From Papaver somniferum (Eukaryota > Streptophyta > Magnoliopsida > Ranunculales > Papaveraceae): a stretch of DNA of 64,000 nt. Positions 1 through 11,542 of this stretch are shown piece by piece. How positions within the stretch are numbered: position 1 is the stretch's first letter; each line of letters starts with the position of its first letter. The notes below the pieces were generated by a model. It searched no databases. It saw nothing but the letters and a program-made list of their open reading frames with translations, and was not told where the DNA came from. The stretch is taken from contig NC_039358.1 in the NCBI RefSeq assembly GCF_003573695.1, positions 95,914,117-95,978,116 of the forward strand. Reading direction: 5' to 3'. The translations under genes and the position numbers were made by a program.

Positions 1-1945
1 TGCTTGTGCCCATAAAAAGTCACGGAGCCACCCATTAATAGTAATGGAACTCTGCGCAAAGTTTCCTCCCGTGATATGAGTTACCACTCCTTGATCGTTT
101 ATACTACCCCAAATATCTGACTGCATTTTCCAACCGAAATGGAATATTACTACCGAAATTGCATTGTACATCCATAATAGACCTAAGAAGACATGATCCC
201 AGGCGGATACTTGACATGTCCCCCCTCTTCCAGGTCCGTCACAAGGGAAACGAAAACCCAGATTTGCTTTATCAGGTATCAAACGGGAACTACGAGAAAA
301 TAGAACACCTTTCAGTAGTATTAATATTGTTACATGGATCGTAAATGCATGAATGTGATGTACCAAAAAATCCGCGGTTCCTAATGGAATAGGTAACAAA
401 GCTACTTTACCGCCTACTGCTACTAAACCACTACCCCCTAAGTCAAGATGGTGCTTGTTGTTGCACCAGGAGCTGTTGCACCAGGTGCTAAAACGTGAGT
501 TTTTTGTACCCATTGAGCAAAGACGGGTTGTAATTGAATTGCGGTATCTGAAAACATATCTTGCGGATGCCCTAAAGCGCTCATGGTATCATTATGAATA
601 TACAAACCAAAACTGTGAAAGCCTAGAAATATACATGCCCAGTTGAGATGCGATATGATTGCATCGCGGTGCCTAAGGACACGATCTAATTGATCGTTGT
701 ATCGAGTAGTTGGATCATAATCTCTTACCATAAAAATGGATGCATGTGAAGCAGCACCAACTATGAGAAATCCACCGATCCACATGTGATGTGTGAACAA
801 CGAAAGTACTGTACCATAGTCAGTAGCGAGATATGGATAAGGAGGCATGGCATACATATGGTGAGCTACAACAATGGTTAAAGATCCTAACATAGCTCAA
901 TTTAGAGATAATTGAGCATGCCATGACGTTGTTAGGATTTCATAGAGCCCTTTATGGCCCTGGCCTGTAAATGGACCTTTATGAGCCTCTAAAATATCTT
1001 TCAGGCCATGAACAATCCCCCAGTTAGTCCTATACATGTGACCGGCTATCAGGAAAAGAATTGCAATAGCTAAATGATGTTGTGCAATATAGGTCAGCCA
1101 TAGACCTCATGTTACTGGATCTAATCCTCCACGAAAAGTAAGAAATTCGGCATATTTTGACCAATTCAAGATGAAAACGGGGTTGTTCCCTCGGCAAAAC
1201 TTGGATAAAGTTGAGCCAAAATATCCCGGTTCAAGATAAATTCATGGGGAAGTAGGATCTACTCCAGCGTCTAGAAATTGGTTAATTGGTAAAGAGACAT
1301 GTATTTGGTGTCCCGCCCAAGAAAGAGATCCAAGTCCTAGTAACCCCGCTAAATGGTGATTCAACATGGATTCTACATCTTGGAACCAAGCCAACTTTGG
1401 AGCAGCACTATGATAATGGAACCAACCAGCAAAAAGCATTAACGCCGTAAAGACCAATGCACCAATTGCAGTATAATAGAGTTGTAATTCACTAGTTATT
1501 CCAGACGCTCTCCAAATCTGAAAAAACCCAGAGGTTATTTGTATTCCTCGGAAACCACCACCCACATCACCATTCAATATTTCTTGGCCCACGATTGACC
1601 AAACCACCTGAGCACTGGGTCTAATGTGAGTAGGATCGCTTAGCCATGCTTCATAATTGGAAAAACGGGCAACGTGGAAATACATGCCACTCAGCCAAAG
1701 AAATATGATGGAGAGTTGACCGAAATGGGCACTAAATACTTTTCGGGAGATATCCTCCAAATCACTGGCATGGCTATCGAAATCGTGAGCATCGACATGT
1801 AGGTTCCAGATCCAAGTGGTAGTATCAGGGCCTTTAGATATTGTTCTTGAGAAATGACCTGGTCTGGCCCATTCCTAGAAAGAAGTTTTTACGGGATCCC
1901 GATCCACCAAAATTTTAACTTCTGGTCCGGCGAACGAATAATGAT
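1..1945 (-). pseudogene. psaA: psaA pseudogene (photosystem I P700 apoprotein A1), 3' end outside window
   Basis: Similar to most of PsaA, the thylakoid membrane subunit that with PsaB binds the P700 chlorophyll pair. The window edge cuts it roughly 100 residues before the C-terminus. The start codon at 1,943-1,945 reads ATC instead of ATG. A one-base deletion follows within the first ten codons, and a GAG-to-TAG stop lies at 1,875-1,877. An apparent 10-bp deletion after GVDP near 1,240 shifts the frame, a TTA-to-TGA stop is at 897-899, and TGG-to-TAG ends the frame near 438. Long intact stretches between the lesions (1,242-1,760 and 438-893) make the identity certain. It cannot encode PsaA. 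Confidence 0.96.
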
Positions 1946-2541
1946 TGAGTCCTCCTCTTTCCGGACAACACATACAAAGAGACCTGCCAACAGTCAAGTA
2001 ATTAGTGAACTTCTGAAATCTATTTATAATTAGTTCCTTTCCTTCCTATCTCCCAGCTATTTATTTTGTTTAGTTATTTACTAGAGCAATTATGATCTGG
2101 AAGTCGGTCCGGGGCAAGTGTTCGGATCTATTATGACATATCCATGAGGCGCTAAACGGACCTTTATAATATTTGAAAATCCTTTCCCAGCTTCGACTTG
2201 ACACAAAAACTCTTTTTTTTTGTTTTTTTTTCATATGCAAATTACAGGTGCTTAGATGGAGCTGCTTCGTATCTTACATGGAACTATAACTATTGCTCGA
2301 TTCCAAATCACTTCATTGGGGCAGTCATGAATAAGACCCCAATATCCACATTCAAAGGCTTTTTTAGTTTGAATAGCAAAAGGGGATGTATGATGTACTG
2401 TAGTCGGGTATCGTTTATGCCCACGAGGTACTAGACGAAATAGAACAGAACAATCTTAGAAGGGATACAATGAAATTCCTTGATTAGCTCTTCCCAGAGG
2501 AAAGATCTATTTTATTTTACTGACGGATAAAAAGAGTGTTC
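1946..2541. other. psaA-ycf3 plastid spacer (in NUPT)
   Basis: AT-rich sequence between the psaA start and the ycf3 stop, as expected for this plastid interval. I see no gene in it; short open frames here have no recognisable product. Confidence 0.7.
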
Positions 2542-4508
2542 TTATTCAAACCGCCGCGTGATCTTCAACCAATTATGCGCTTCAATATAATTACCTGGAG
2601 TAAGCGCTATAGCTTGTTTCCAATACTTAGCCGCTTGATCGGACCAAGCTTCCGCAATTTCAGAATCTCCCTGCCGAATAGCCTGTTCTCCTTGGTCGGA
2701 ATAGGTGGGTCGATTCCTTCCCTTAGAACCGTACTTGAGAGTTTCCTACCTCATACGGCTCAGCGATCAATTATTTTGGTGTCCCATCTGAATCGACCCT
2801 ATCTAACTAAATAATATTTTTCATAAATCTATCCCATTTTTGTTTCTCGGGTTAACCAGAAGGGGTTAATTACATTTACATAAGTTTTAAACTTGCATTT
2901 TTATTCAAAATAAATTTTATCTTTTCTCCTACCTTCAGAAAAACGAAACCCACTATCCTATCTTTTTCTGAAAGGTAACTATCTCATTTTCATTTTCATA
3001 TAGAATCTTTGAAAAAGACTTTCCTCTCTAAGAAAGAAAGGACTTACTATCTTTGGGATCTGATACTACACCGCTGCTCAATACCTTAGTGGATCAACTC
3101 TTTTACATAAGTTGATTCCTAACTTATATCTCATATCATGACATAAGTAAGCAGTTTTTTCTTATTGTATCGGCCAAAAATTTCACTAATTGATCTTTAC
3201 GGCGCTTCCTCTTTCAATTAGATCTTTTATCTATCCATAGAATATAGTATTATAGGCATATAATTTCTTCATTTTTTTGCTTTTATGAAGTCTCTTTTTT
3301 TGCTACAGCTAATAAAAATCGTTGCTTTGTATGATACATATGTAGAAAGCCTATCCTCTAGTATTTACTAGCGTATTTTATCTTTCTTTCCCTCTTTTTA
3401 TAGTGGAGATAGTCACACGTAATGACAGATAAGGCCATATAATTAAAAGCTTCTGGTAAGAATGGATTTCGTTCTAGTGCCCGGAAATAATATTCCTAAG
3501 ATTTTGTATGTTCTCCGTTACTTGTGTGGATAAGGCCTATGTTATACAGTATATAACTTCGATCATAGGGATCAATTTCTAGTCTCATAGCTTCATAATA
3601 ATTCTGTAAAGCTTCCGCATAATTTCCTTCGGATTGAGATGACATCCGTTGTGGTCGTTCATTCTATTCAAAGAATCCCCGTTTCAGAACCGTACGTGAG
3701 ATTTTCATCTCATACGGCTCCTCCCTTCTGTACATAATGAATGATAATAATCCATGGAACCAAAAGAATATCGAAATATTCTCATTATGAAATGGTAGGG
3801 ACTAGTGTTTTTACAAGAAATATCTAGTCAGCCTTCCTGCAAGAGGTCTTTTCTTAACACTAATCGTGTTGTTGCTAGATAGAAAAGGTTACTCCAATAA
3901 TTTCTTTGTCCTCAACGCCCCCTATTTCCAGGAATTAGTCACTTCAACAGTCTTTGATGGTTATATAGGTATACAAAGTACAAACAAGATGGATGTTTGT
4001 TGTCCCAACCATTCTTGTTAGTTCCGATCCCGATAAGGAAAGGTATAATTTATAACAAAGTTTTTTTGTTGATTCCTAGGTGTAGTGCTTCTTCCCCTAT
4101 GCCGCCTATTGGTTGGTACTGATGGAGTAGGATTGACCTCTAATACATAAAGAACATATAGGTGTAACCTTTTGTTCAATACTAGATTAGAAAATTGAAG
4201 CATCTGAGGCTGCAACAATCGGGGATACAAAATAGAAAGAATTGTTCCATTTCCAAACTTCACCTTCAAGAAGCGTAGATTTTTTTAAGGTTTATTTCAA
4301 TAAACGCGTTTCGTTTTATACCGAATCCAACCATGCGTGCCTTTACTCGTAAGATAGAGAACACTAAATAGAATCAAATTACACCATCTCTATAATAGGT
4401 AAACGCCTCTTTTTCTCCGGAAGTTGTCGGAATTATGCGTAATAAGATATTGGCCACAATTGAAGAGGTCTTATCAATAAAATTTCCATTTATCCATGAT
4501 CTAGGCAT
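2542..4508 (-). pseudogene. ycf3: ycf3 pseudogene (photosystem I assembly factor), three exons
   Basis: Ycf3 is a tetratricopeptide-repeat protein that helps assemble photosystem I. Exon 1 is about 4,384-4,508 (starts MPRS, ends near TYYRDG), exon 2 about 3,415-3,660, and exon 3 about 2,542-2,694 (ends LKITRRFE then TAA). The two introns are the expected group II introns, with the plastid-type segment around 'accgtac' near 2,730 and 3,690. Exon 2 carries an in-frame TAG at 3,496-3,498 where a leucine codon is normal, and it has diverged further along its length. Exons 1 and 3 remain open. An 83-codon frame inside intron 1 is not a gene. Confidence 0.94.
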
Positions 4509-4844
4509 AGTTCGCAATCCATTCTATAATTCTTCTCATTACCTCACATGGGAAAAGAATCCCACAAACAAAGGAATTGTACAGGAAGAAATAACATAAA
4601 AAAATACTTGTTCTAAACATGAAATTAATATTTCCTACAGATTATGATAACTCGAGAAGTTTTTTATTGGATTATGATTCAAAGAAGGAAAAAGAATAGA
4701 ATAATCGTTCTATGATCAAAATACCACCCCATCCGTTTTCATATTTCGAGTTGTTATAATCGGTTGGTCGTACGTATACTGCAAAAATAAATATGAATGG
4801 CTCGCTATTCACCCAATTTCTGGGTCATAATCATAAATTTTGTA
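4509..4844. other. ycf3-trnS plastid spacer (in NUPT)
   Basis: AT-rich interval upstream of ycf3 and before trnS-GGA. No coding or RNA feature is recognisable. Confidence 0.65.
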
Positions 4845-4930
4845 GGAGAGATGGCCGAGTGGTTGAAGGCGTAACATTGGAACTGCTATGTAGGCTTTGG
4901 TTTACCGAAGGTTCGAATCCCTCTCTTTCC
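4845..4930 (+). tRNA. trnS-GGA: trnS-GGA, plastid-derived, nuclear copy
   Basis: Class II tRNA with a long variable arm. The acceptor begins GGAGAGA and closes with TCTTTCC, the anticodon loop contains GGA, and the T arm reads GGTTCGAATCC. One base of the anticodon stem differs from the usual plastid form (GTAACATT rather than GTAGCATT). It lies between ycf3 and rps4 as in plastids. Plastid tRNA genes depend on the plastid transcription context, so this copy is probably silent. Confidence 0.9.
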
Positions 4931-5228
4931 TTACCTTTGCCTAATTCAAGAGCGTTATTGACCACAATGGATCAAATAACAAACAAACAAGGAATAGGAT
5001 TATTCCAAGAGGTAGACATTTCTTTGAAATGAATTCTCTATTCCTAATTGGGGTGGTACGAAAAATATTGATAAAGGCTATCCAAGACATAAAAATATCC
5101 CCGCGGATCCATTTATGATACATGAAATGGGAAAAATATCCGGATCACACCCCTTAGCTTCGGTCAATTTACTTCGGCGAAAAGGGGGCAAAAATCTCCG
5201 AATCCTTGCCTTGCTATTTGAGTTAGGT

Positions 5229-5833
5229 TCAAGTCTGACGGGAATAATATTTTACGACCAGCAATTCGTTTATTTTCAAGCCGACCCACTTACTATCTAT
5301 TATTTGATTGACTAACCCTTTATATTGGGATGAATGAAGAGTCAAATATTTTGGCAATTCTTCATGGGAGGATGAATCAAGATAATTTTGAATCAGAGCT
5401 TTGGATTTTTGTTCATCCCTCGTCGTAATAATATCTCGGGTTTGCAGCGATAACTTGGTATATCTACTATATGTCCATTAACTAAAATATGTCTATGGTT
5501 AACTAATTGCCGAGATCCAGGAATGGTCGAAGCCATACCCAATCAAAAAAGTATGTTATCCAAACGCATTTCAAGTAATTGTAGTACAACTTGACCAGTT
5601 GACCCTTTGGATTTTCCGGCGATACGAACATATTTAAGTAATTATCGCTCTGTCAGACCGTAATGAAACCGCAATTTTTGTTTTTCTTCTAGACGAATAC
5701 GATATTGAGACTTTTTCCCAGAACGCGATTGATTTCTAATATCATTTCCGGCTTTAGGTCTTTTACTAGTTAGTCCCGGTAAATCCCCCAGACGGCGTAT
5801 TTTTTTGAAACGAGGCCCTCGGTAACAAGACAT
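5229..5833 (-). pseudogene. rps4: rps4 pseudogene (plastid ribosomal protein S4)
   Basis: S4 binds 16S rRNA and starts assembly of the small ribosomal subunit. The N-terminus ([15 protein letters not shown]) begins at 5,833, and the C-terminal SRQT and TGA lie at 5,229. The first 63 codons are open, then CAA has become TAA at 5,639-5,641. A second stop (CGA to TGA) is at 5,543-5,545. The span of 605 bases is one short of a whole number of codons, so there is also at least one small indel. Both stops are C-to-T changes on the coding strand. Confidence 0.95.
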
Positions 5834-6182
5834 AAAAACTCCTTTTTTTATTTACAGAATAAACCTAAATTAAGACTGAACTAAACGATAAACGAAAAAA
5901 TATACTGAAGTTAAATACTGTACTACAAAGAAAAATGAGATGAATTATATCAATATTCAGACTCTTTTGTATATATAGCAAGGTAAGGAGACTTTGTCTT
6001 AATTTGTTCTGTAGAGATCTAACCAACCGCTCGAATCTGTTTTTTATTCATAGTTGGAAGTTCTTACGACATAATAGATCCGCTATTTTTGAGAAAAGGA
6101 AAGAAGTCTTTTCAATATTCCTTGAGTTCAAGGAGACATTATTAATCATGTAATAAAGTATAAAATAGAACAAAGAGAGAAA
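5834..6182. other. rps4-trnT plastid spacer (in NUPT)
   Basis: AT-rich plastid spacer upstream of rps4. No gene seen. Confidence 0.65.
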
Positions 6183-6255
6183 AGCCGGCTATCGGAATCG
6201 AACCGATGACCATCGCATTACAAATGCGATGCTTTAACCTCTGAGCTAAGCGGGC
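6183..6255 (-). tRNA. trnT-UGU: trnT-UGU, plastid-derived, nuclear copy
   Basis: A 73-nt cloverleaf on the minus strand: acceptor GCCCGCT, anticodon stem-loop around TTTGTAA (anticodon TGT), and T arm ATCGGTTCGATTCCGAT. The sequence looks undamaged. It sits between rps4 and trnL-UAA as in plastid genomes. Confidence 0.93.
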
Positions 6256-6889
6256 TCACATAACAAAAATTGTGTTGTGCATAGGAATTCAGTCAACTAC
6301 TTAGCTCTTAGCTATTCAAAATAGATAATGAATATGAATAGAGAAAAAATGAATACTGAATAGAATGTTATTCTATAACAATATAATATAACATACGAAT
6401 TAATATAACGATAAATAGAGTGATATATGATATCAGAATTTTCAATGAGAAGAAATTCTACATTTTTCTTTTCCATGATTCTCTTTTATATTTATAATTT
6501 ATATGAATATGATTATCAATATCTTTATTCTAAATTATTAGAAATTAAGAAAAAATATGGCATTCTAAAAAAAGAATCGAAAGTTCAAGTATTTAAAATC
6601 GGGTAGGAAAAGTGCGAGGAAGAGAGGAATATATATGTGGTATATATCCATCCATATTGAATTGCGGATACATCAATGATAGAATAATTTCTGATTAAAC
6701 CAAATTAGGTCCTTCAATATATAAAAAGGAGTAAATAAGAAAGAAATAAAAGAAATCAAAGAGGAGTAAAGAGATAAACTTTTTAGATAGATAAGCTGTA
6801 TCTAATGAATTCAACGGTTAACGGTTCCAGCATAAACGAAAGAAAGAAGGGGATGGCATCCCAGCGAGATCTTCTACTCAAACTAAAAA
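6256..6889. other. trnT-trnL plastid spacer (in NUPT)
   Basis: Very AT-rich 634-bp spacer, a well-known variable plastid interval. No gene seen. Confidence 0.7.
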
Positions 6890-7493
6890 GGGGATATGGC
6901 GAAATCGGTAGACGCTACGGACTTGATTGAATTGAGCCTTGGTATGGAAACCTACTAAGTGATAACTTTCAAATTCAGAGAAACCATGGAATTAAAAATG
7001 GGCAATCCTGAGCCAAATCCTGTTTTCAGAAGAAAAAATTAAGGGATTTCTGAAAGCGAGAATAAAGAAAGGATAGGTGCAGAGACTCAATGGAAGCTGT
7101 TCTAATGAATGGAGTTGACTGCGTTGGTAAAGGACTCCTTCTATTCAATTTGAATTTAAACTCCATAAAGAATGAGGGATAAACCTACGATACGTACGTA
7201 TACGTACTGAAATATCAAAGATTCTATTAATGTCGCCCTAAAAAAATTTTTACATAAAAAAAGGAATAATTTTTGTGAATCTATTCCAAGTTGAAGGAAG
7301 AATCGAATATTCAGTAATCAAACCATTCACTCCATAGTCTGATATATCTTTTGACAAACTGATTAATCGGACGAGAATAAAGATAGAGTCTCGTTCTACA
7401 TGTCAATATCAATACAGACAACAATGAAATTTATAGTAAGAATAAAATCCGTCGACTTTATAAATCGTGAGGGTTCAAGTCCCTCTATCCCCA
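6890..7493 (+). tRNA. trnL-UAA: trnL-UAA with group I intron, plastid-derived, nuclear copy
   Basis: The 5' exon 6,890-6,924 begins GGGGATATGGCGAAAT and ends CGGACTT. The 3' exon 7,444-7,493 begins AAAATCCG and ends CTATCCCCA. The 519-bp intron interrupts the anticodon between U and AA, the conserved position of the plastid group I intron, and keeps the conserved ACTCAATGGAAGCTG segment near 7,085. One loop base differs from the common form (AAATCGG for AAATTGG). Confidence 0.92.
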
Positions 7494-7856
7494 CAAAAAG
7501 ACCCGTTTTACTCCCTAACTGTTTATTTATACTTCTACTCTTTTTTCTTTTCCGCAGCGCCCGAAAATTAGCTATATTTCTCATTCACTATATTATGTCA
7601 CAAAAGGATCGGAGCATAAAAGCCTCTCTCGTATCACAAGTCTTGTAGTATATATGTACAACGGAAACTCTATGATCAAGGAATCCCTGTTTGAATCATT
7701 CACAGTTCACATCATTATATTCAACTCTAAAAGTTTTCTTTTTTGAAGATTCCGGAAATTCCAGGGCATGGGTAAGATTTTGTAATGCTTTTTTATTCTC
7801 TTGAATTGACATATACCCAAGTCCTCTAGTAGGATGGGGATGGTGCCTCAAGAAGG
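7494..7856. other. trnL-trnF plastid spacer (in NUPT)
   Basis: A 363-bp spacer, the standard barcode interval of plant plastids. No gene; the open frame crossing it from trnL is a by-product. Confidence 0.7.
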
Positions 7857-7861
7857 GTTGG

Positions 7862-7898
<37 letters not shown>

Positions 7899-7929
7899 CG
7901 TGTCACCAATTCAAATCTGGTTCCTGACA
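7857..7929 (+). tRNA. trnF-GAA: trnF-GAA, plastid-derived, nuclear copy with substitutions
   Basis: A 73-nt cloverleaf with anticodon loop CTGAAAA (GAA) and the sequence AGAGGACTGAAAATCCTC. The acceptor reads GTTGGGA/TCCTGAC instead of the usual GTCGGGA/TCCTGGC. C-to-T and G-to-A changes at two different positions leave wobble pairs, as expected of nuclear decay. Confidence 0.88.
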
Positions 7930-7998
7930 TTGAGTATCTACTGTTAAGTTCCTGCCATTGAGCATCCATTATTAACCACAGGTTAATAATAGATACTC
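7921..7998. repeat. 28-bp tandem copy of the trnF tail plus an 18-bp-arm hairpin
   Basis: TTCCTGACATTGAGTATCTA at 7,921 is followed 28 bases later by a near copy starting at 7,949. The second copy continues into an inverted repeat: arms 7,960-7,977 and 7,981-7,998 match at 16 of 18 positions around a 3-base ACA loop. It may already exist in the source plastid genome. Confidence 0.8.
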
Positions 7999-8678
7999 AT
8001 ACAAATTCGATATGAATCAGCATACATACATGCTTTCTTCTGAATGTCTAGAGAGAGAAAATCCTAGCCTTTTTCTTAAAGTCTATATAAAAAAAGGAAA
8101 AGAATAAGGGAAAAGAAAAAATACAGGTTGAGTAAGAAATTAGGCTAAAGATAAGAAGTGGGATTTATTATATGGATCTCGTCGTTCTTTTTTTGATTAT
8201 ATGGCATGGCGGGTTCCTCCTAACATTCTAAATATTAATAGTGAAAAAAGGAATTACAATATGAAGTTAGTTGCTTCTAAAAACCCAAGACTATATATAG
8301 TCTCGAGGGGTGTGGAAAGATCCAACTAGACAATGTGAAATTAAGATCCAGTACAAGTGGAATCCTATCCTCTTTTATTTTCTTCGTTTTTTTTTTCATA
8401 TTCCATTTCGTTATTACCCTTACGTGACTTTCGAGAGCCTATCTAAGTGATGTGCGCGGTACAAAGTTCATGGTACAGAACTCATTTTATTCATCTTATT
8501 AGCCCGGCTCGCCCGAAATAAATGGAATATCTTCCAAATTTTGAAATCTCAATGAGGACCCATTTTTTTGCGCATCCATATCCATATATAGGAAAAAGAG
8601 TTCGATTACTCTAGAAGAGACTGTAAAAAAATTCCTTGGATATCTCGCGACGTAAAAAGAAAATTAGGTTCTTACCAT
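7999..8678. other. trnF-ndhJ plastid spacer (in NUPT)
   Basis: AT-rich spacer with no coding feature. A short block near 8,280-8,310 (CTATATATAG) is weakly palindromic. Confidence 0.65.
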
Positions 8679-9155
8679 TCAATGAGCATCTTATATTTCA
8701 TAGAATTTTGAAGCAATATAATCCTTACGTAAGGGCCATCCTATCCAACTTTCAGGCATCAAAATACGTTTCAGGCGTGGATGATTATCATAAGAGATTC
8801 CCAACATATCATAAGATTCCCGTTCTTGGAAATCCGCACTTTTCCAAACCCAAAAAACAGATGGAATTCTGGGATTTATCCTTGGGGCAAATACTTTTAT
8901 GCATACCTCCTCTAGCTGATCCACACCATACTCTATTCTCGTAAGATGATACACACTAGATAAGAGTCCGCCTGGTGCTACATCATAGGCACACTGAGAG
9001 CGTAGATAATTGTAACCATATACATATGAAATGACAGCAATGGAATGCCAATCCTCGGGCTTTATTTGTAAAGTTTCGACTCCTTGGTAATCGAAGCCTA
9101 AAGATCTATGAACTAACACATGCTTGACTAGCCAAGCAGACAAACGACCCTGCAT
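8679..9155 (-). pseudogene. ndhJ: ndhJ pseudogene, nearly intact (plastid NDH subunit J)
   Basis: NdhJ is a peripheral-arm subunit of the plastid NAD(P)H dehydrogenase-like complex, related to bacterial NuoC. The start [12 protein letters not shown] is at 9,155. The homologous span is exactly 477 bp, the normal 158 codons plus stop, with no frameshift. The only clear lesion is CAA to TAA at codon 155, which removes four residues (QDAH in relatives). The conserved block [15 protein letters not shown] is present. In the nucleus it lacks a plastid promoter and a transit peptide, so expression as a working subunit is unlikely. Confidence 0.93.
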
Positions 9156-10382
9156 TTTTTTAATCTCTCTCGGATTTTCATTTGTATAAGTAGTTTACGT
9201 TTACGACGAAGTTTTTGAAAATTGAAGTGAAGGGCATTTGCTAGTCTTCTGCACAAAAGAAAAGCAGTCTCCCTAATTCACTTATTCATGGGAAGATACT
9301 GAACTTTGGTATTTTAAAAATGTTTCATAAGGTATCTCTGAAGTAGATCGCGATTGATAGAGTAATCCTTGATCATAATTTCCATTATGCGTGATACGTC
9401 CAACATAAAACTTGTGAGTGGTAGTAAAACATCGATTATTATGTTGAGACCCAAATATATCTTCGTAGATTTCTCGAGATACCTTCTTATGAAGTTTTGT
9501 TATAGCATCGATAACTGCCTCCGGTTTAGGCGGGCAACCCGGCAAATAAACATCCACAGGAATTAGCTTATCAACTCCTCGAACAGTACTATAAGAATCA
9601 GTACTGAACATCCCCCCTGTAATAGTGCAGGCTCCCATAGCACTTACATATTTTGGTTCAGGCATTTGCTCATATAATCTTACTAAAGAGGGAGCCATTT
9701 TCATTGTTACTGTGTCGGCTGTTAAAATTAAGTCCGCTTGCCTAGGACTCGATCTTGGTACCAAGCCATAACGATCAAAGTTGAAGCGCGAGCCTATTAA
9801 TGAAGCAAATTCAATAAAGCAACAACTGGTACCATACAGAAGCGGCCATAAACTGGAGAGTCTTGACCAATTTGAAAGATCATTTGATGTAGTTGAAATA
9901 ACTGAATTTTGGGTTCTTTGATCAAGTACCGGAAACTCAATGGAATTCATAATTGTCTCAATGTCATTTTTTTCTTGGGCTTTTTACAAAAATAGGCCCG
10001 TTTTTTTGGTGCTTTTCATTTCTAGGCCACTTTTTTTATTTATTGCTAGACTAGGCAAGTTTTGACCAAAAGTGATGGATGGAAAGTTAGCTGCAGTTAT
10101 CTTCCAGCTGTCCATATCTTCTTAGCTAAAAAGACGTTTTAGTCCTTCAAATCTATTGAACATTCAGTGCTTGCTGAACTCATTGAATTGCCTGAGCATG
10201 CATCATCAGTAAAGAAGCAACGCTGCACCGGTCGGAATGAATGCAACAGACATTACAGAAAAGTACGAAGAATGGGAATGACATTGAGACTGAAGGCCCT
10301 TTTTGCCTTCTGAATAGTGACATAGAATGGGAACATGGCCCTAACCCAGACAATTGCCTAACCTAAAGCTTACAATTTAGTA

Positions 10383-10990
10383 CAGTATTTGCCTTCTGCA
10401 TAACTATTATGCATAACTGGTTATGCGGTAAAAACAACTATGCATAACTGCGTAACTTATCATGCATAACTTGTTATGCAATAAAATCAAACATGCTGAA
10501 CTGTGTAGCTTACGATGCATAACTGGTTATGCAGTAAAATCAACTATGCAGAACTGCATAACTTATTATGCATAACTTGTTATACAGTAAAAACAACTAT
10601 GCATAACTGCGTAACTTATCATGCATAACTTGTTATGCAGTAAAATCAACTATGCATAACTGCGTAGCTTATTATGCATAACTAGTTATGCAGTAAAATC
10701 AACTATGCATAACTGCGTATCTTATCATGCATAACTGATTATGCAGTAAAAACAACTATGCCGAACTGCATAACTTATTATGCATAACTGCTTATGCAGT
10801 AAAATCAACTATGCATAACTGCGTAGCTTATTATGCATAACTGGTTATGCAGTAAAATCAACTATGCAGAACTGCATAACTTATTATGCATAACTTCTTA
10901 TGCAGTAAAAACAACTATGCATAACTGCGTAACTTTGACTGCATGACAAGTTATGCATTGTTTAGAGTATCTGCATAACCTGTTATGCAT
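10383..10990. repeat. 53-bp tandem array of palindromic TGCATAAC motifs
   Basis: The marker GCAGTAAAA (one copy GCGGTAAAA) recurs at 10,425, 10,478, 10,531, 10,584, 10,637, 10,690, 10,743, 10,796, 10,849 and 10,902, every interval exactly 53 bp. Each unit contains the inverted motif ATGCATAAC-TN-GTTATGCA plus a related GCATAACTGCGTAACTTAT segment. Copies differ by substitutions but not in length. Isolated motifs continue to about 10,990. Confidence 0.97.
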
Positions 10991-11387
10991 ATAAAGTTAT
11001 GCCTTCCCTGATGAGTGTTATTAAATCATGTTGCAATTCCAGGAGAACTTTAGAGATGAGTACAGTGCAATGGAGTTGGAACTCTGTGAAATCGAAACTA
11101 AAAGATTGAGTCGAAAAGATCTACATTGATCGATAACCAAATAGACAAGACAGACATCAACTTGGGAATAATGGTAGTTACATCCATAATATTCAATAAC
11201 CAAATAGACAAGACAGACTTGTTTTTGCTTCAAAACTCAATATTGCAAACAAAGCACGATGTGCATTTTAAGGCACTTAATCATGCTTCTTAAGGTCATA
11301 ACCAGGGGTAAACTGGTACACTTAACTTAGCCATAATTTCAGTACATGATATAACTAAAATAGTAAATCCTGATTAGAAGTACTTAC

Positions 11388-11542
11388 AGCATAGAAAACT
11401 GCAACTAACTCAGATGGTGTCAATGTCCAGACAGTATTTCCATCGGTGGCAGATATTCCAGCAATACCATAAACATTGCACCAAAAAAGTATGAGTATGC
11501 AGTCACAAAAAGACTTGCCGGATACTTCAGTAGCATCGGAGC
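11388..11542 (-). pseudogene. Captured WAT1-like (EamA/nodulin MtN21) transporter exon
   Basis: WAT1-related proteins are multi-span membrane transporters of the EamA family. The minus strand reads APMLLKYPASLFVTAYSYFF, then, after a one-base deletion, TGISATDGNTVWTLTPSELV and AVFYA. This matches the exon of WAT1-like genes between the third and fourth membrane segments of the second half. An intact acceptor (ATTCCAG) precedes it at 11,543 and a donor (GTAAGTAC) follows at 11,387, so the fragment came in as genomic DNA with intron flanks. The frameshift and lack of other exons rule out a functional transporter. The family assignment rests on recalled motifs and should be treated as likely. 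Confidence 0.6.

Noticed and set aside
4018..4269. 83-codon frame on the minus strand
   Set aside because: It lies wholly within the first intron of ycf3 and has no known product.
10383..10960. CRISPR-like array (regular repeats of constant period)
   Set aside because: There are no unique spacers. The whole 53-bp unit is repeated, the sequence is plant nuclear, and no cas-type gene exists.
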